DNA from: Promethearchaeia archaeon
GTDB taxonomy: Archaea > Asgardarchaeota > Lokiarchaeia > Sigyniarchaeales > SOKP01
Direction: 5' to 3'
DNA: 64,000 nt
Assembly: GCA_029856145.1 (NCBI GenBank)
Contig: JAHQWK010000011.1
Coordinates: 117,506-181,505, forward strand
Shown here: piece after piece, positions 1 through 9,526 of the stretch
Layout: each line of letters begins with the position of its first letter
Numbering within the stretch: the stretch's first letter is position 1
Notes under the pieces: model-generated
The model's database searches: none
What the model saw: only the letters and a program-made list of their open reading frames with translations
What the model was told of the DNA's origin: nothing
Made by a program: the position numbers and the translations under genes

Positions 1-141
1 TTTCCCTTTTTTTCTGTTAATAATTTTGAATAAAAGATATTTATAATTATAGCAACGAAATGTATATAAAAATTTATTTGAATTACGCATAATATATAGG
101 AAATAAAGATTAAGTGTTTTAATAAACTAATTCAAAGAATT

Positions 142-1173
142 ATGAGTGAATCAGATAAGAATTTCATTATATGTTTTATATCTACTATACCTAAACATGT
201 AAGAGAATATCTAGTTGAAAATTTGAAAAAAATAAATAATGTAAGGATTATATTTCGAAAAGATTCTTCAGAAGAAGAATTATTAAAACTTGTTCCATCA
301 GCAGATATGTTGATTGGTTGGCGTCCTTCCAATAAGATTCTAAAAAATGCCACTAAGCTTAAATTATTTATCAATCCAGGAGCGGGAGTTCATCATCTTT
401 TGCAACTCTTTCATGAAATAAATAAAGAAAGGAAAGTTATTCTTATTAATGGTCATGGAAACTCTTATTTTGTAGCTCAACACACAGTTGCACTTTTATT
501 GGCTCTAATGAATAAAATTATTCCTCATCATGAATGGATGCGACAAGGAAGATGGAGGACTGGAGATGAGGATGCCGCATCAATTCCGTTAAGATTTAAA
601 AAGGTGGGATTACTTGGATATGGAGCAATAAATCAACAAGTTCACTGTTTCTTAAGTGGTTTCGATGTTGAATTTTGTATTTTAAGAAAGCACTGGGAAA
701 AACAAAAGGATCATCTACTTACAAAGATAAAAAGTTACAAAATCTCACAGCTTAATGAATTTCTTAAAGATATTGATATCCTCATAATTGCTGTACCTGT
801 AACTTCATTAACAAAGAAAATGATTGGGAAAACTGAATTAGAACTTTTGGGGCCAAAGGGGTTAATAATAAATGTTAGTAGAGGGGAAATTATTGATGAA
901 GAAAGTTTATTCAATGCTTTACAAGAAAATCATATACAAGGTGCTGCGATTGACGTATGGTATAACTATACTCCAGAAAGCAATAAAGAAGGAAAAAAAT
1001 TTCCTTATCATTTTCCCTTCCATACCCTTGATAATATTATATTATCACCACATAGAGGTTATTCCCCTTTTAATGATTTATTAAGATGGAATGAAGTGAT
1101 TGAGAATATTTCTCGAATGGCTCAGGGGCGTCAAGATTTTATTAATACAGTAAATCTGGAAGAGGAATATTAA
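142..1173 (+). CDS. D-isomer-specific 2-hydroxyacid dehydrogenase family protein
   Basis: 343 aa; NAD-binding motif VGLLGYGAINQQV, LIINVSRGEIIDEESLFNALQ, GAAIDVW, SPHRG typical of the family. Confidence 0.85.
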   Translation: MSESDKNFIICFISTIPKHVREYLVENLKKINNVRIIFRKDSSEEELLKLVPSADMLIGWRPSNKILKNATKLKLFINPGAGVHHLLQLFHEINKERKVILINGHGNSYFVAQHTVALLLALMNKIIPHHEWMRQGRWRTGDEDAASIPLRFKKVGLLGYGAINQQVHCFLSGFDVEFCILRKHWEKQKDHLLTKIKSYKISQLNEFLKDIDILIIAVPVTSLTKKMIGKTELELLGPKGLIINVSRGEIIDEESLFNALQENHIQGAAIDVWYNYTPESNKEGKKFPYHFPFHTLDNIILSPHRGYSPFNDLLRWNEVIENISRMAQGRQDFINTVNLEEEY

Positions 1174-1652
1174 AAAAAAATATTTTCATTTTAAAATTCT
1201 CAAAACTTAACAAATTTTGTTATGAAATATATTTTCTCAAACATTTGGTTATTTAAATTGAAAAATTGTTTATGATTATTTAGATAAGTAAACAATTTTG
1301 CTAGTTATAAGATTTTTTTATGGATACTTTCAACTTTAAAAGAAACTCAATATAAAATTGTTCATACATCTTTATATAATAATAAAAACTTCGAAAATAT
1401 CCTTAAATTTGAGGAGTATAGAAACATTTTAAAAATTAATACATTAATATACTATTTGGAATATTTAATACATGACAAAATAGTATCTCTCTAAATATAT
1501 TAATCCGATAAAAATAAACATTTATATATTAATGTGTAATAAAATAAATTATAAAAAAAGTTGTGGTTTAAGGCGATAGTTTTAAAAAAAGGTTTAGTCA
1601 ATTTGCCGATTTTTGAATTTGGCATATTTATGAAAAAATATAGTGGGTTAAA

Positions 1653-1943
1653 ATGAAAATTGTAACTGTTAACATTCCTGAATCCTATATCGATAGTATA
1701 GAAAAATTAGTGGGGGGAAATGGGCTATATCCATCTAGATCCGAGTTAATTAGAGTAGCTGTTCGAGATTTTCTTATCAGAGAACTAAAAATGGCCAACA
1801 ATTTGGCTAAATATAAAGAGGCTGAAATTGAAGAATTCGATGATGAAAATTATGTAAGAGTACCAATCAAGCGATTAAATGAAAAAGATGAACCAGTTCG
1901 TGAATTTAAAACGTATAAGATTATCAAACGATTAGAATATTAA
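1653..1943 (+). CDS. Ribbon-helix-helix (CopG/Arc-like) transcriptional regulator
   Basis: N-terminal MKIVTVNIPESYIDSIEKLV...YPSRSELIRVAVRDFLIREL is a typical RHH fold signature. Confidence 0.8.
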   Translation: MKIVTVNIPESYIDSIEKLVGGNGLYPSRSELIRVAVRDFLIRELKMANNLAKYKEAEIEEFDDENYVRVPIKRLNEKDEPVREFKTYKIIKRLEY

Positions 1944-2167
1944 ATTTTTTTATAATATACTCTTTATAAATTAGGTATAAGTTGGTTAGAAAAAGTTTTT
2001 TCCTTTTTTTTATTTTTTTTTGAGTATCTAAACACTCTCTAAATTCCTCAATTAAGTAAAAAATAAATACAATTAAAATAATCTTAATAAATCTAATGTA
2101 AAAAAGATTCGAGGTAGTTTTTATTTCTAATAAATTAGAAAGCCAAGATCATTATGCGCCTAAATTC

Positions 2168-3400
2168 ATGGAATGGGGTATAATTAATAAAGAAAATTTT
2201 GAGAATAAAACTACTTACGATGTTCCAATTAAGAGATGGGACCCTCTATCAACAGTAAGCATACGAACTGAGGATTTTGGTTTAAGAAAAGGGAAACCAA
2301 GATATTATGGGCATTATTCTTATATTTCTCCAATTAGGGGAAAACGACCTAAAGGATTTAAGACAATAGAAGAAGAAAAGCATCTCTATGATTGTTCAAA
2401 AAAAATTGTTGGTAAATATAATGATGTATTTTCCTCAGTAATTGAAGGAAAAATAGTATATGATGATTGGGGTATGCCATTAGGAAATGGATTTACAATT
2501 ATTATTTCCGAAGATGAAAAAAGACGGGATAATCCCTTCTCAGAAGCACCACATCGAATAGATAAAATTTCAGATAAATCTAAAGCACTAACGTTAATAA
2601 ATAGATATCCTTCGATGGCAAGAGTAGTAGATCCGGATATAGATAAGCATATTCAGCAAAATCTTCCTTCTCATTTGAAATTATCAAAAGGAATAAATTT
2701 AGTTAGCATTTCAAGAAGTTTCTATCCTTCTTTATGCTTTAATTTAATACCACATGGAGTTTTAGCAGGTATTTTTCTGTCAATGAGAGCAGCAATTCTA
2801 TATTGTATTGAAGAAGCTATTAATAGGGATTATTATGATATTCCTGTTATGCCATTTTTTAATATTGGAACTAAAGTTGGAGGATCCCAACCTAGAATAC
2901 ATAGTCAAGTTTATATCGATTTAAATATGGATGGTCATGGAAGTAGATTAGAAGGATATCTTGAAGCATTTAAAGAAATGGGGAGTAAATGTCATCTATG
3001 TCAAACCACTCATGGGGGAACAGATAGGATTATATTAGAAACTGAATTCTGGACTTTTTACAATACTGGAAGTCCTGTAAGAAATTATCATATAAGATTT
3101 CATCCAAATGAACATTTAAGAAGATTTGCCCAATTAAAAGTTAACCAGATTGAAGATTTAGCAAAGTCTCTAAAAATTATTTTTCAAGCATTAGACGATA
3201 TTGAAATTGATAGAAACCGTAATATTTTATTTAATTGTTGTCCATATGGTTATGATGCTGATTTTCATATGTTTGCGGATATTATTCCACATGAAGTAAT
3301 TGGTGGAGCTGAGATGGCTGATGATATGCGAGTTGCAAGAAAATTACCTCACGTTGCAGCAGAAGAAATTAGAAATTCGCTGAAGAAATATCTTGATTGA
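2168..3400 (+). CDS. GalT/HIT-superfamily nucleotidyltransferase-like protein
   Basis: FNIGTKVGGSQPRIHSQVYIDL resembles the GalT/HIT motif NxGxxxGxSxxHxHxQ, with the first His replaced by Arg; the frame stays open upstream to about 2102 without ATG/GTG/TTG. Confidence 0.6.
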   Translation: MEWGIINKENFENKTTYDVPIKRWDPLSTVSIRTEDFGLRKGKPRYYGHYSYISPIRGKRPKGFKTIEEEKHLYDCSKKIVGKYNDVFSSVIEGKIVYDDWGMPLGNGFTIIISEDEKRRDNPFSEAPHRIDKISDKSKALTLINRYPSMARVVDPDIDKHIQQNLPSHLKLSKGINLVSISRSFYPSLCFNLIPHGVLAGIFLSMRAAILYCIEEAINRDYYDIPVMPFFNIGTKVGGSQPRIHSQVYIDLNMDGHGSRLEGYLEAFKEMGSKCHLCQTTHGGTDRIILETEFWTFYNTGSPVRNYHIRFHPNEHLRRFAQLKVNQIEDLAKSLKIIFQALDDIEIDRNRNILFNCCPYGYDADFHMFADIIPHEVIGGAEMADDMRVARKLPHVAAEEIRNSLKKYLD

Positions 3401-3502
3401 GCATTTTACTTTCTAATGCCATAACCTTTATAATTCAAATTGAATTAGATTTATATCTATTAAATATGTTACATATTTGAAAATTTCCATGAGGTACCAA
3501 TA

Positions 3503-4651
3503 TTGAGAGAATGGTCTGCTATAATCTTGGCAGGTGGTAAAGGCAAACGGTTAATGCCTTTAACTTCACAAGTTCCAAAACCTCTAGTTAAGGTTACAAA
3601 TGTTCCTATGGTCGATTATGCGATTGCACATTTATTGTATGCTAATATAAAACATATTATTATAGCATTAGCATATATGGGTAAAGAAATGAAAGAATAC
3701 ATCAAAAAAACATGGACAAAAGACAAATTGGGAGACGTGGAATTAGAATGTGAGATTCAAGAGAGTAGAGGTACCGCAGATGCGTATAGGCTTTTAACCG
3801 ATCAAATAGACTCTGAAAAAATTGTAGTTTCAATGGCAGATATTGTAACAAACCTTCCAATGAAACGTTTCATGGAATTTCACTCTGAAAAAGGGGGATT
3901 AGCTACTATTTCAATGAAAACTATTGCCAGTCATATATCTCAATATGGTGTAGTACTATTAGATGATAATAGGAAGATTTACCTTTTTTTAGAAAAACCT
4001 GCACCGATGGAATTATATTTAAGCAGTATGTCTCAACGAGAAGATCTTTTTTTACATACAAATGTTGCCAACACAGGTATATACTGTTTTAAAAAAGAAA
4101 TTGGAGATATCCTTCATGAAACAGGTTTAATGGATTTTGGTGGCGAAGTCTTTCCCTATTTGCTTGAAAACAAATATGATTTATTTGGGTTTGTTGAGGA
4201 TTATTATTGGATGGATGCAGGAAATTCTACTACCTATTTATGGGCGAATTGGGATCTTTTACGTAAATATGCATGGCCAATTTTACCCAAAGGAGTTGAT
4301 TATGATGGAATTTATATAGAGGGTGTAATAAATTCTGGACAAAATATCGTAATCGAGAAACCAACTTGTTTTGGGGAATTTGTTCAATTAGAGAATCGTG
4401 TAAAGATCAAAGAATTAACATCTATTGGAAATAATGTAACAATCGGAGAAGATACTATAATAGAGAAGAGTGCAATATGGGATGAAATTAAAATTGGTGC
4501 TGGATGTATTATAACAGAAAGTATAATTTGTAATAATTGTGAAATCGGAGATAATGTAGTTTTAGAGAGAGCGATTATTGCACCAAATTGTAAGATCAGT
4601 AGTAACTCTCAAATCAGAGATAAAACAATAGAGCTTGGAAGAGAAATATAA
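3503..4651 (+). CDS. NDP-sugar pyrophosphorylase (nucleotidyltransferase plus left-handed beta-helix)
   Basis: IILAGGKGKRLMPLTSQVPKPLVKV signature and C-terminal hexapeptide-like repeats; TTG start. Confidence 0.85.
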   Translation: MREWSAIILAGGKGKRLMPLTSQVPKPLVKVTNVPMVDYAIAHLLYANIKHIIIALAYMGKEMKEYIKKTWTKDKLGDVELECEIQESRGTADAYRLLTDQIDSEKIVVSMADIVTNLPMKRFMEFHSEKGGLATISMKTIASHISQYGVVLLDDNRKIYLFLEKPAPMELYLSSMSQREDLFLHTNVANTGIYCFKKEIGDILHETGLMDFGGEVFPYLLENKYDLFGFVEDYYWMDAGNSTTYLWANWDLLRKYAWPILPKGVDYDGIYIEGVINSGQNIVIEKPTCFGEFVQLENRVKIKELTSIGNNVTIGEDTIIEKSAIWDEIKIGAGCIITESIICNNCEIGDNVVLERAIIAPNCKISSNSQIRDKTIELGREI

Positions 4652-4691
4652 ATTTTATTGATATTATTAATAAAATGAAAGATAATCCATA

Positions 4692-6407
4692 TTACTTTTT
4701 AGCAAAAGGTTCAAGGTCTAATGCTTCAAATATATCATCTAAAGCTTCAATTGTTCCTAAAAAGTGCCATTCCCCTTCATCAACGTTTTGTCCGGTTGCA
4801 TACTTACTTGCCATATTATATAACCTGATGAAATTTTCATAATGTAAGGCTATTCTATTTTCTGCATAATCTCTAGCACTCCAAGTTGTTATTAGAAATT
4901 GCCAATCACTACTTTGTAAGAGTAAGAGTTCTCGTACCATCTGTTTAAGAATTTTGAGTAAATTTGGATCGCTTGAATTTTTATATTTTGCGATGATCTC
5001 TTCGCTCTTTGCTTCACATTCATATATTCTCTCCCATGTCCAAGTCGTCCACTCATTTAACCACACCCAATGAGAACTGGCTTGCCCCCATGATCCCTCA
5101 ATCACAGAAACAACCTTATTAGGTGGGTTCTTTTCTAAATGTATTCTTGTGTTCGTCAATTCTACTTCAGGATCATCCTCTACCCACCGAAGAACTCTGG
5201 CTAACCACCAGTTTCCCTCAAACCACCAATGGCCAAACAGCTCTGCATCATATGGCGACACGACAATACCATTTCTTCCATTTTTATCTTTGTAATCTCG
5301 TAAAATATCTTTAATAAGATTTAGATAATGACCCGCATTTTCATCTAGTTTCCCAGGTATGTCCTCTGGCCAATAAAGCATTTTTTTCCCTAAATCTAAT
5401 TTCGCTTCTGTAACTTTCCAATATCGGAGACCTCCCGGATAGTGTTTCTTATGGAAATCAAGATACTCGGCACAGCCGGGATACCCATGCTCTCCGCTCC
5501 ATACCACAATCCCTGTTTTTTCATCCCTAGTAAAAAAACCAACAGGTGCGGGGGTAGATGGATCAGTAGAAACTAAATATGGCTCATATTGAGATTTTTC
5601 AAAAGATGTTGGAATTTCTTCATATTGAGAAGAAAATTGTTTCCAGAGTTCCGCAAGTAAAGGAAATCGAGCTGCATAAACACCCTGAGATTTTCCTCCT
5701 AAAAGTAAGGCTGTATCAATAAAGAAATATTTCAAACCATTTTTAGCAAGAAAATATTCTACACCAGGTCTTTCATACTCCTCATCTGTAATTGGATTTT
5801 TCCATCGATATGCAGGACGATATCCACATTCGGGTAACCATGCACCAGTAGGAGCTCTCCCAAAATGAAGTTTATAATTATCAACTGCAGTTTTAAATTG
5901 GGCATCAATAGATGAATCTTTAGAAAGCAATGGAGCATATCCATGAGTTGCCCCACAAGTGATGATATCAACAAGCCCCATATCTTGTAGATTTTTATAT
6001 GCTCCCACGATGTCTTTATTGTATCTATTTAAGAAATTGTCTCTAACTCGGTCATAGAACTCCTGCCACCACTTTGTTAATTTGATTCGTCCATCTTTAT
6101 ATTTATTTTCTGTAAAATCCTCAAAATCATATAAAGCAGCATTGTATTTTTCTTCCAAATATCCTAAAAAGCCATCAACAAATTTAGGATTACGAAGCAT
6201 TTCACATAATACTGGTGTAAGACCAATGGTAAGTTTTGGATGATATCCATCATCAATGAGTTTATATAATTCTATTAAAAGGGGGATATATGTTTCTGCA
6301 GCCGCTTCATTAACCCAATCCATCCCATGCGGCCACACGCCATGGCCCAATACCCACGGGAGGTGACTATGCAAAACTAAACAGAATGAACCCAATATTT
6401 CAGTCAT
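4692..6407 (-). CDS. Glycoside hydrolase family 57 protein (1,4-alpha-glucan branching enzyme type)
   Basis: LVLHSHLPWVLGHGVWPHGMDWVNEAAAETYIPLL, TGAWLPECGYRPAY, VVSPYDAELFGHWWFEG are GH57 motifs. Confidence 0.85.
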   Translation of the reverse strand: MTEILGSFCLVLHSHLPWVLGHGVWPHGMDWVNEAAAETYIPLLIELYKLIDDGYHPKLTIGLTPVLCEMLRNPKFVDGFLGYLEEKYNAALYDFEDFTENKYKDGRIKLTKWWQEFYDRVRDNFLNRYNKDIVGAYKNLQDMGLVDIITCGATHGYAPLLSKDSSIDAQFKTAVDNYKLHFGRAPTGAWLPECGYRPAYRWKNPITDEEYERPGVEYFLAKNGLKYFFIDTALLLGGKSQGVYAARFPLLAELWKQFSSQYEEIPTSFEKSQYEPYLVSTDPSTPAPVGFFTRDEKTGIVVWSGEHGYPGCAEYLDFHKKHYPGGLRYWKVTEAKLDLGKKMLYWPEDIPGKLDENAGHYLNLIKDILRDYKDKNGRNGIVVSPYDAELFGHWWFEGNWWLARVLRWVEDDPEVELTNTRIHLEKNPPNKVVSVIEGSWGQASSHWVWLNEWTTWTWERIYECEAKSEEIIAKYKNSSDPNLLKILKQMVRELLLLQSSDWQFLITTWSARDYAENRIALHYENFIRLYNMASKYATGQNVDEGEWHFLGTIEALDDIFEALDLEPFAKK

Positions 6408-6598
6408 AATTCTATATTATCTCTAATGAAAGTTAAATTAATCGAAATTTGCTATTGTTATATAATTTTTCAATTCTTAAATATTAAAGAGAATCTTAAA
6501 TATTCAAAAATCGTTAAAGTTATATATTCTTATTTAGCTTTTTATCATATATAATATCCAATTGAAACGTTATCGATATTTTAAAGAAGTAGTTCTTA

Positions 6599-7987
6599 AT
6601 GATTCATAATCCAATAGAAGACCTTAACGAGTTAAAAAAAAACGGTAGGATTATAGGTAAAGCAAACTATGTGTTTACACCGGAGATTTCAAGCTTAATA
6701 GGATCAATTCATGGTAGTTTATTCAAACAAGGAGAATCAGTTGTTATGGGGAGAGACTATCATAATGACAGTCGGATGTTGAAAAGAGCATACACCTCAG
6801 GTATGATGTCTACTGGAATAAATCTTTTAAACCTTTCAGATTGCACGCTTCCCTTATTGCAATTTACAATAAGGCGATTTGGAGCGAGTGGTGGTTTTTA
6901 TTTCTCAGGAGGGCATTTATTTAGTGAAGATGTAGGAATTCGTTTCTTAGATGCAGGAGGAATTGAATTAGCACAATCAGAACTTCAAAGAATAATTGAA
7001 TCTTACAACAACTATCCTCAACAAGTAAGAAGAGTTGATCCTAATGAAATAGGACAAATAACAGCAATACCTCAAACTGCTGATATTTATATTAAATCCC
7101 TTCAACAATTTGTTAATAAAAAAAAGATAAAAGAGGCGAAATTAAAGATTGTAGTAGATTGTTCTTATGGTCCAACGGGAAAAATAACTCCCCTTTTAAT
7201 TAATGATATTGGTGTTGAAGTAATTGCCTTAAATACTCATTACCGCGAAAGATCTTCAAGTCCCGTACCTAGCATTAATACTATACGAAATACAGCAGAC
7301 ATCGTGAAAGCATCAAATAGCCATCTTGGTGTTTGTTTTGATGTAGATGGCTCAAGAATATTAATAATAGATGAAAATGGGTTGGAAATAACCTATGAAG
7401 ATTTATTAATGCTTTTTATTACCTTTGATAAAAGAATTCAAAAATCTAAAGGGAGCACAATTATTACCACCCCATCAATTTCTCCTGTTGTAAGAGAATT
7501 TATTGAAGATAGTAATTTCCCCATAAAGCAGGTAGAAAATTATCCTGGGGAGATTTCAAGACAAATAAGAGAAGAAAGAGCATGTTTTGCTGCTGCAGAT
7601 ACATTGAAGTTTTATTTCAGTGAGTATGCTCCCTTTTCTGATGGTAACTTCATTCTACTCAAGGTTCTTGAAATCATGACTGCTCAAAATGATCTCATTA
7701 GCTCGTTATCCAGAGGATTTCCAAAAGGTATAAAGATTAATAAAACAATATCCGTTTCCTCAGATTTAATTAATAATATTCACAATCGCTTAAGAGAATT
7801 AGCAGAACAAAACGGATATAGATATCATGATATAATAAATGAACTGAAGATCATTGGAGATGATGCATACATCATTATAAAAGTTGCACTATATAGAAAT
7901 GCAATTCTTCTTTCTGCTGAATCAGAGGATAAAGACAAGGCACAAGAAATGATCCTTAATATGGAAAAGATAATTTCCAAACTTTAA
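6599..7987 (+). CDS. Phosphoglucomutase/phosphomannomutase-family paralogue with degenerate active site
   Basis: PGM fold-like layout (VVDCSYGPTGKITPLLINDIGVEVIALN; GVCFDVDGSRILIID), but the phosphoserine, DxDxD metal loop and sugar/phosphate loops are altered. Confidence 0.7.
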   Translation: MIHNPIEDLNELKKNGRIIGKANYVFTPEISSLIGSIHGSLFKQGESVVMGRDYHNDSRMLKRAYTSGMMSTGINLLNLSDCTLPLLQFTIRRFGASGGFYFSGGHLFSEDVGIRFLDAGGIELAQSELQRIIESYNNYPQQVRRVDPNEIGQITAIPQTADIYIKSLQQFVNKKKIKEAKLKIVVDCSYGPTGKITPLLINDIGVEVIALNTHYRERSSSPVPSINTIRNTADIVKASNSHLGVCFDVDGSRILIIDENGLEITYEDLLMLFITFDKRIQKSKGSTIITTPSISPVVREFIEDSNFPIKQVENYPGEISRQIREERACFAAADTLKFYFSEYAPFSDGNFILLKVLEIMTAQNDLISSLSRGFPKGIKINKTISVSSDLINNIHNRLRELAEQNGYRYHDIINELKIIGDDAYIIIKVALYRNAILLSAESEDKDKAQEMILNMEKIISKL

Positions 7988-8046
7988 AACTTTCACTCCT
8001 AGATGATATTACATAAGTTTATCATCAAAAGTATGATTCTAATCAA

Positions 8047-8100
8047 AATTATTTTAAAACCTTTCTAATTAATTTTATATTAAGAAATTTTAAAATAATT
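8047..8100. promoter_or_regulatory. Putative invertible promoter segment, orientation A (upstream of permease copy 1)
   Basis: Perfect 13-bp inverted-repeat arms AATTATTTTAAAA (8047-8059) / TTTTAAAATAATT (8088-8100) around a 28-nt spacer that is the exact reverse complement of 9365-9392. Confidence 0.65.
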
Positions 8101-8223
8101 AATCCAGTTATTTTGAATTCATGTTAATAACAGCGATAGATTAAAAAGGCAAAGATAATAATCCCTATAGCGTCGTAGAAGTAATTAAAAAAATTATTAA
8201 ACTTTGGAAAATAAATAAAAATA

Positions 8224-9249
8224 ATGAGCTTGCTAAGTTACATTTTCAAAAGAATACTGATAACAATACCAGTAATATTTGGAGTGTTAACTATAACCTT
8301 TATACTTTCTAGATCAATGCCGGGAGATCCAGTGATGATACTACTAACTCAGGCGCAAATAAGAATTACACCGGAGATTTATAATGCAATGGTACGTGAA
8401 TTAGGACTTAATCTCCCTATTCATTTACAATATTTTAGATATATAGCTGATATATTTACAGGAAATTGGGGTGAATCTGTTAGTGTTGCTCGCGGATCAG
8501 ACGTTTGGGAATTAATCATTTATAGATTACCTAAAACAATGGACCTTGCTTTTTTTTCAATGCTCATTGCCTCATTTATAGGAATTAAAATAGGAATTAT
8601 TTCAGCAACTCATAGGAATAAAACCAGAGACACCATTTTTAGAAGTTTGGGCATTATAGGAGTTGCTTTTCCCGTATTTGTATTAGGAATGCTTCTGCAA
8701 TATTTTTTATCATATCAACTGCACTTATTTCCAGCAACTTACTATAAAAGTATAGAATATAGAGATCCTCCTTTTATAACAGGTTTCTATATGATTGATG
8801 CACTTTTAACAGGGGAACTCTATAAAATACCAGATTATTTATATCATTTAGCTATGCCTGTATTTTGTTTATCGTTTGTTACTCTTGCGGGAATTATAAG
8901 ACAAACTCGTTCTAGCATGTTAGATGTTTTACAACAAGATTATATAAGAACCGCAAGAGCAAAAGGATGTAGTGAAAAAGGTGTTATTAAAGGTCATGCA
9001 TTAAAAAATGCAATGATTCCGACTGTTACTGTTATCGGATTAAGTTTTGCTACAACATTATCTGGAGCAGTTATTTTAGAATCTACTTTTGGTTTACGTG
9101 GAATAGGTTTATTATTAATTGATGCTACATTGGGGCTTGATTATTGGCTAATAAACGCATGTATGGTTGTCTTAGCATTTATTTTTATAATTACTACTTT
9201 GGTAATAGATATCTTATATGGATTTATAGATCCAAGAGTAAGATTTTAA
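8224..9249 (+). CDS. ABC transporter permease, DppB/OppB family (copy 1)
   Basis: MSLLSYIFKRILITIPVIFGVLTITFILSRSMPGDPV and a C-terminal EAA-like region; close paralogue of 9527..10552. Confidence 0.9.
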   Translation: MSLLSYIFKRILITIPVIFGVLTITFILSRSMPGDPVMILLTQAQIRITPEIYNAMVRELGLNLPIHLQYFRYIADIFTGNWGESVSVARGSDVWELIIYRLPKTMDLAFFSMLIASFIGIKIGIISATHRNKTRDTIFRSLGIIGVAFPVFVLGMLLQYFLSYQLHLFPATYYKSIEYRDPPFITGFYMIDALLTGELYKIPDYLYHLAMPVFCLSFVTLAGIIRQTRSSMLDVLQQDYIRTARAKGCSEKGVIKGHALKNAMIPTVTVIGLSFATTLSGAVILESTFGLRGIGLLLIDATLGLDYWLINACMVVLAFIFIITTLVIDILYGFIDPRVRF

Positions 9250-9351
9250 GTCTAATCTCCGAAGAAGGATAATTAATTTCAGCTCAAACTTAATTGATAT
9301 AGTTCTCGATGATAATATAAAAGATTATTACAATACCAGCATTCTAATCTA

Positions 9352-9405
9352 AATTATTTTTAAATTTCTTAATATAAAATTAATTAGAAAGGTTTAAATA
9401 TAATT
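9352..9405. promoter_or_regulatory. Putative invertible promoter segment, orientation B (upstream of permease copy 2)
   Basis: 13-bp arms with one mismatch around TTTCTTAATATAAAATTAATTAGAAAGG; reads GAAAGGTTTAAATATAA (archaeal BRE/TATA-like) toward the permease. Confidence 0.65.
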
Positions 9406-9526
9406 ATCCAGATATTTTGAATAAATGCTAATAGCAGCGATAGATTAAAAAGGCAAAGATAGTAATCCCTATAGCGTCGTAGAAGTTATTAAAAAATTAT
9501 TAAACTTTGAAAAATAAATAAAAATA

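Noticed and set aside
872-1084. Overlapping alternate-frame ORF inside the 2-hydroxyacid dehydrogenase gene
   Set aside because: Nested in a well-supported CDS; by-product of low GC. The same applies to ORFs at 132..374, 4137..4319, 5123..5314, 5759..5974, 11156..11344 and 11654..11842.
1600-1626. Short TGCC...GGCA inverted repeat upstream of the RHH regulator
   Set aside because: Only 4 bp; plausible operator but too short to claim.
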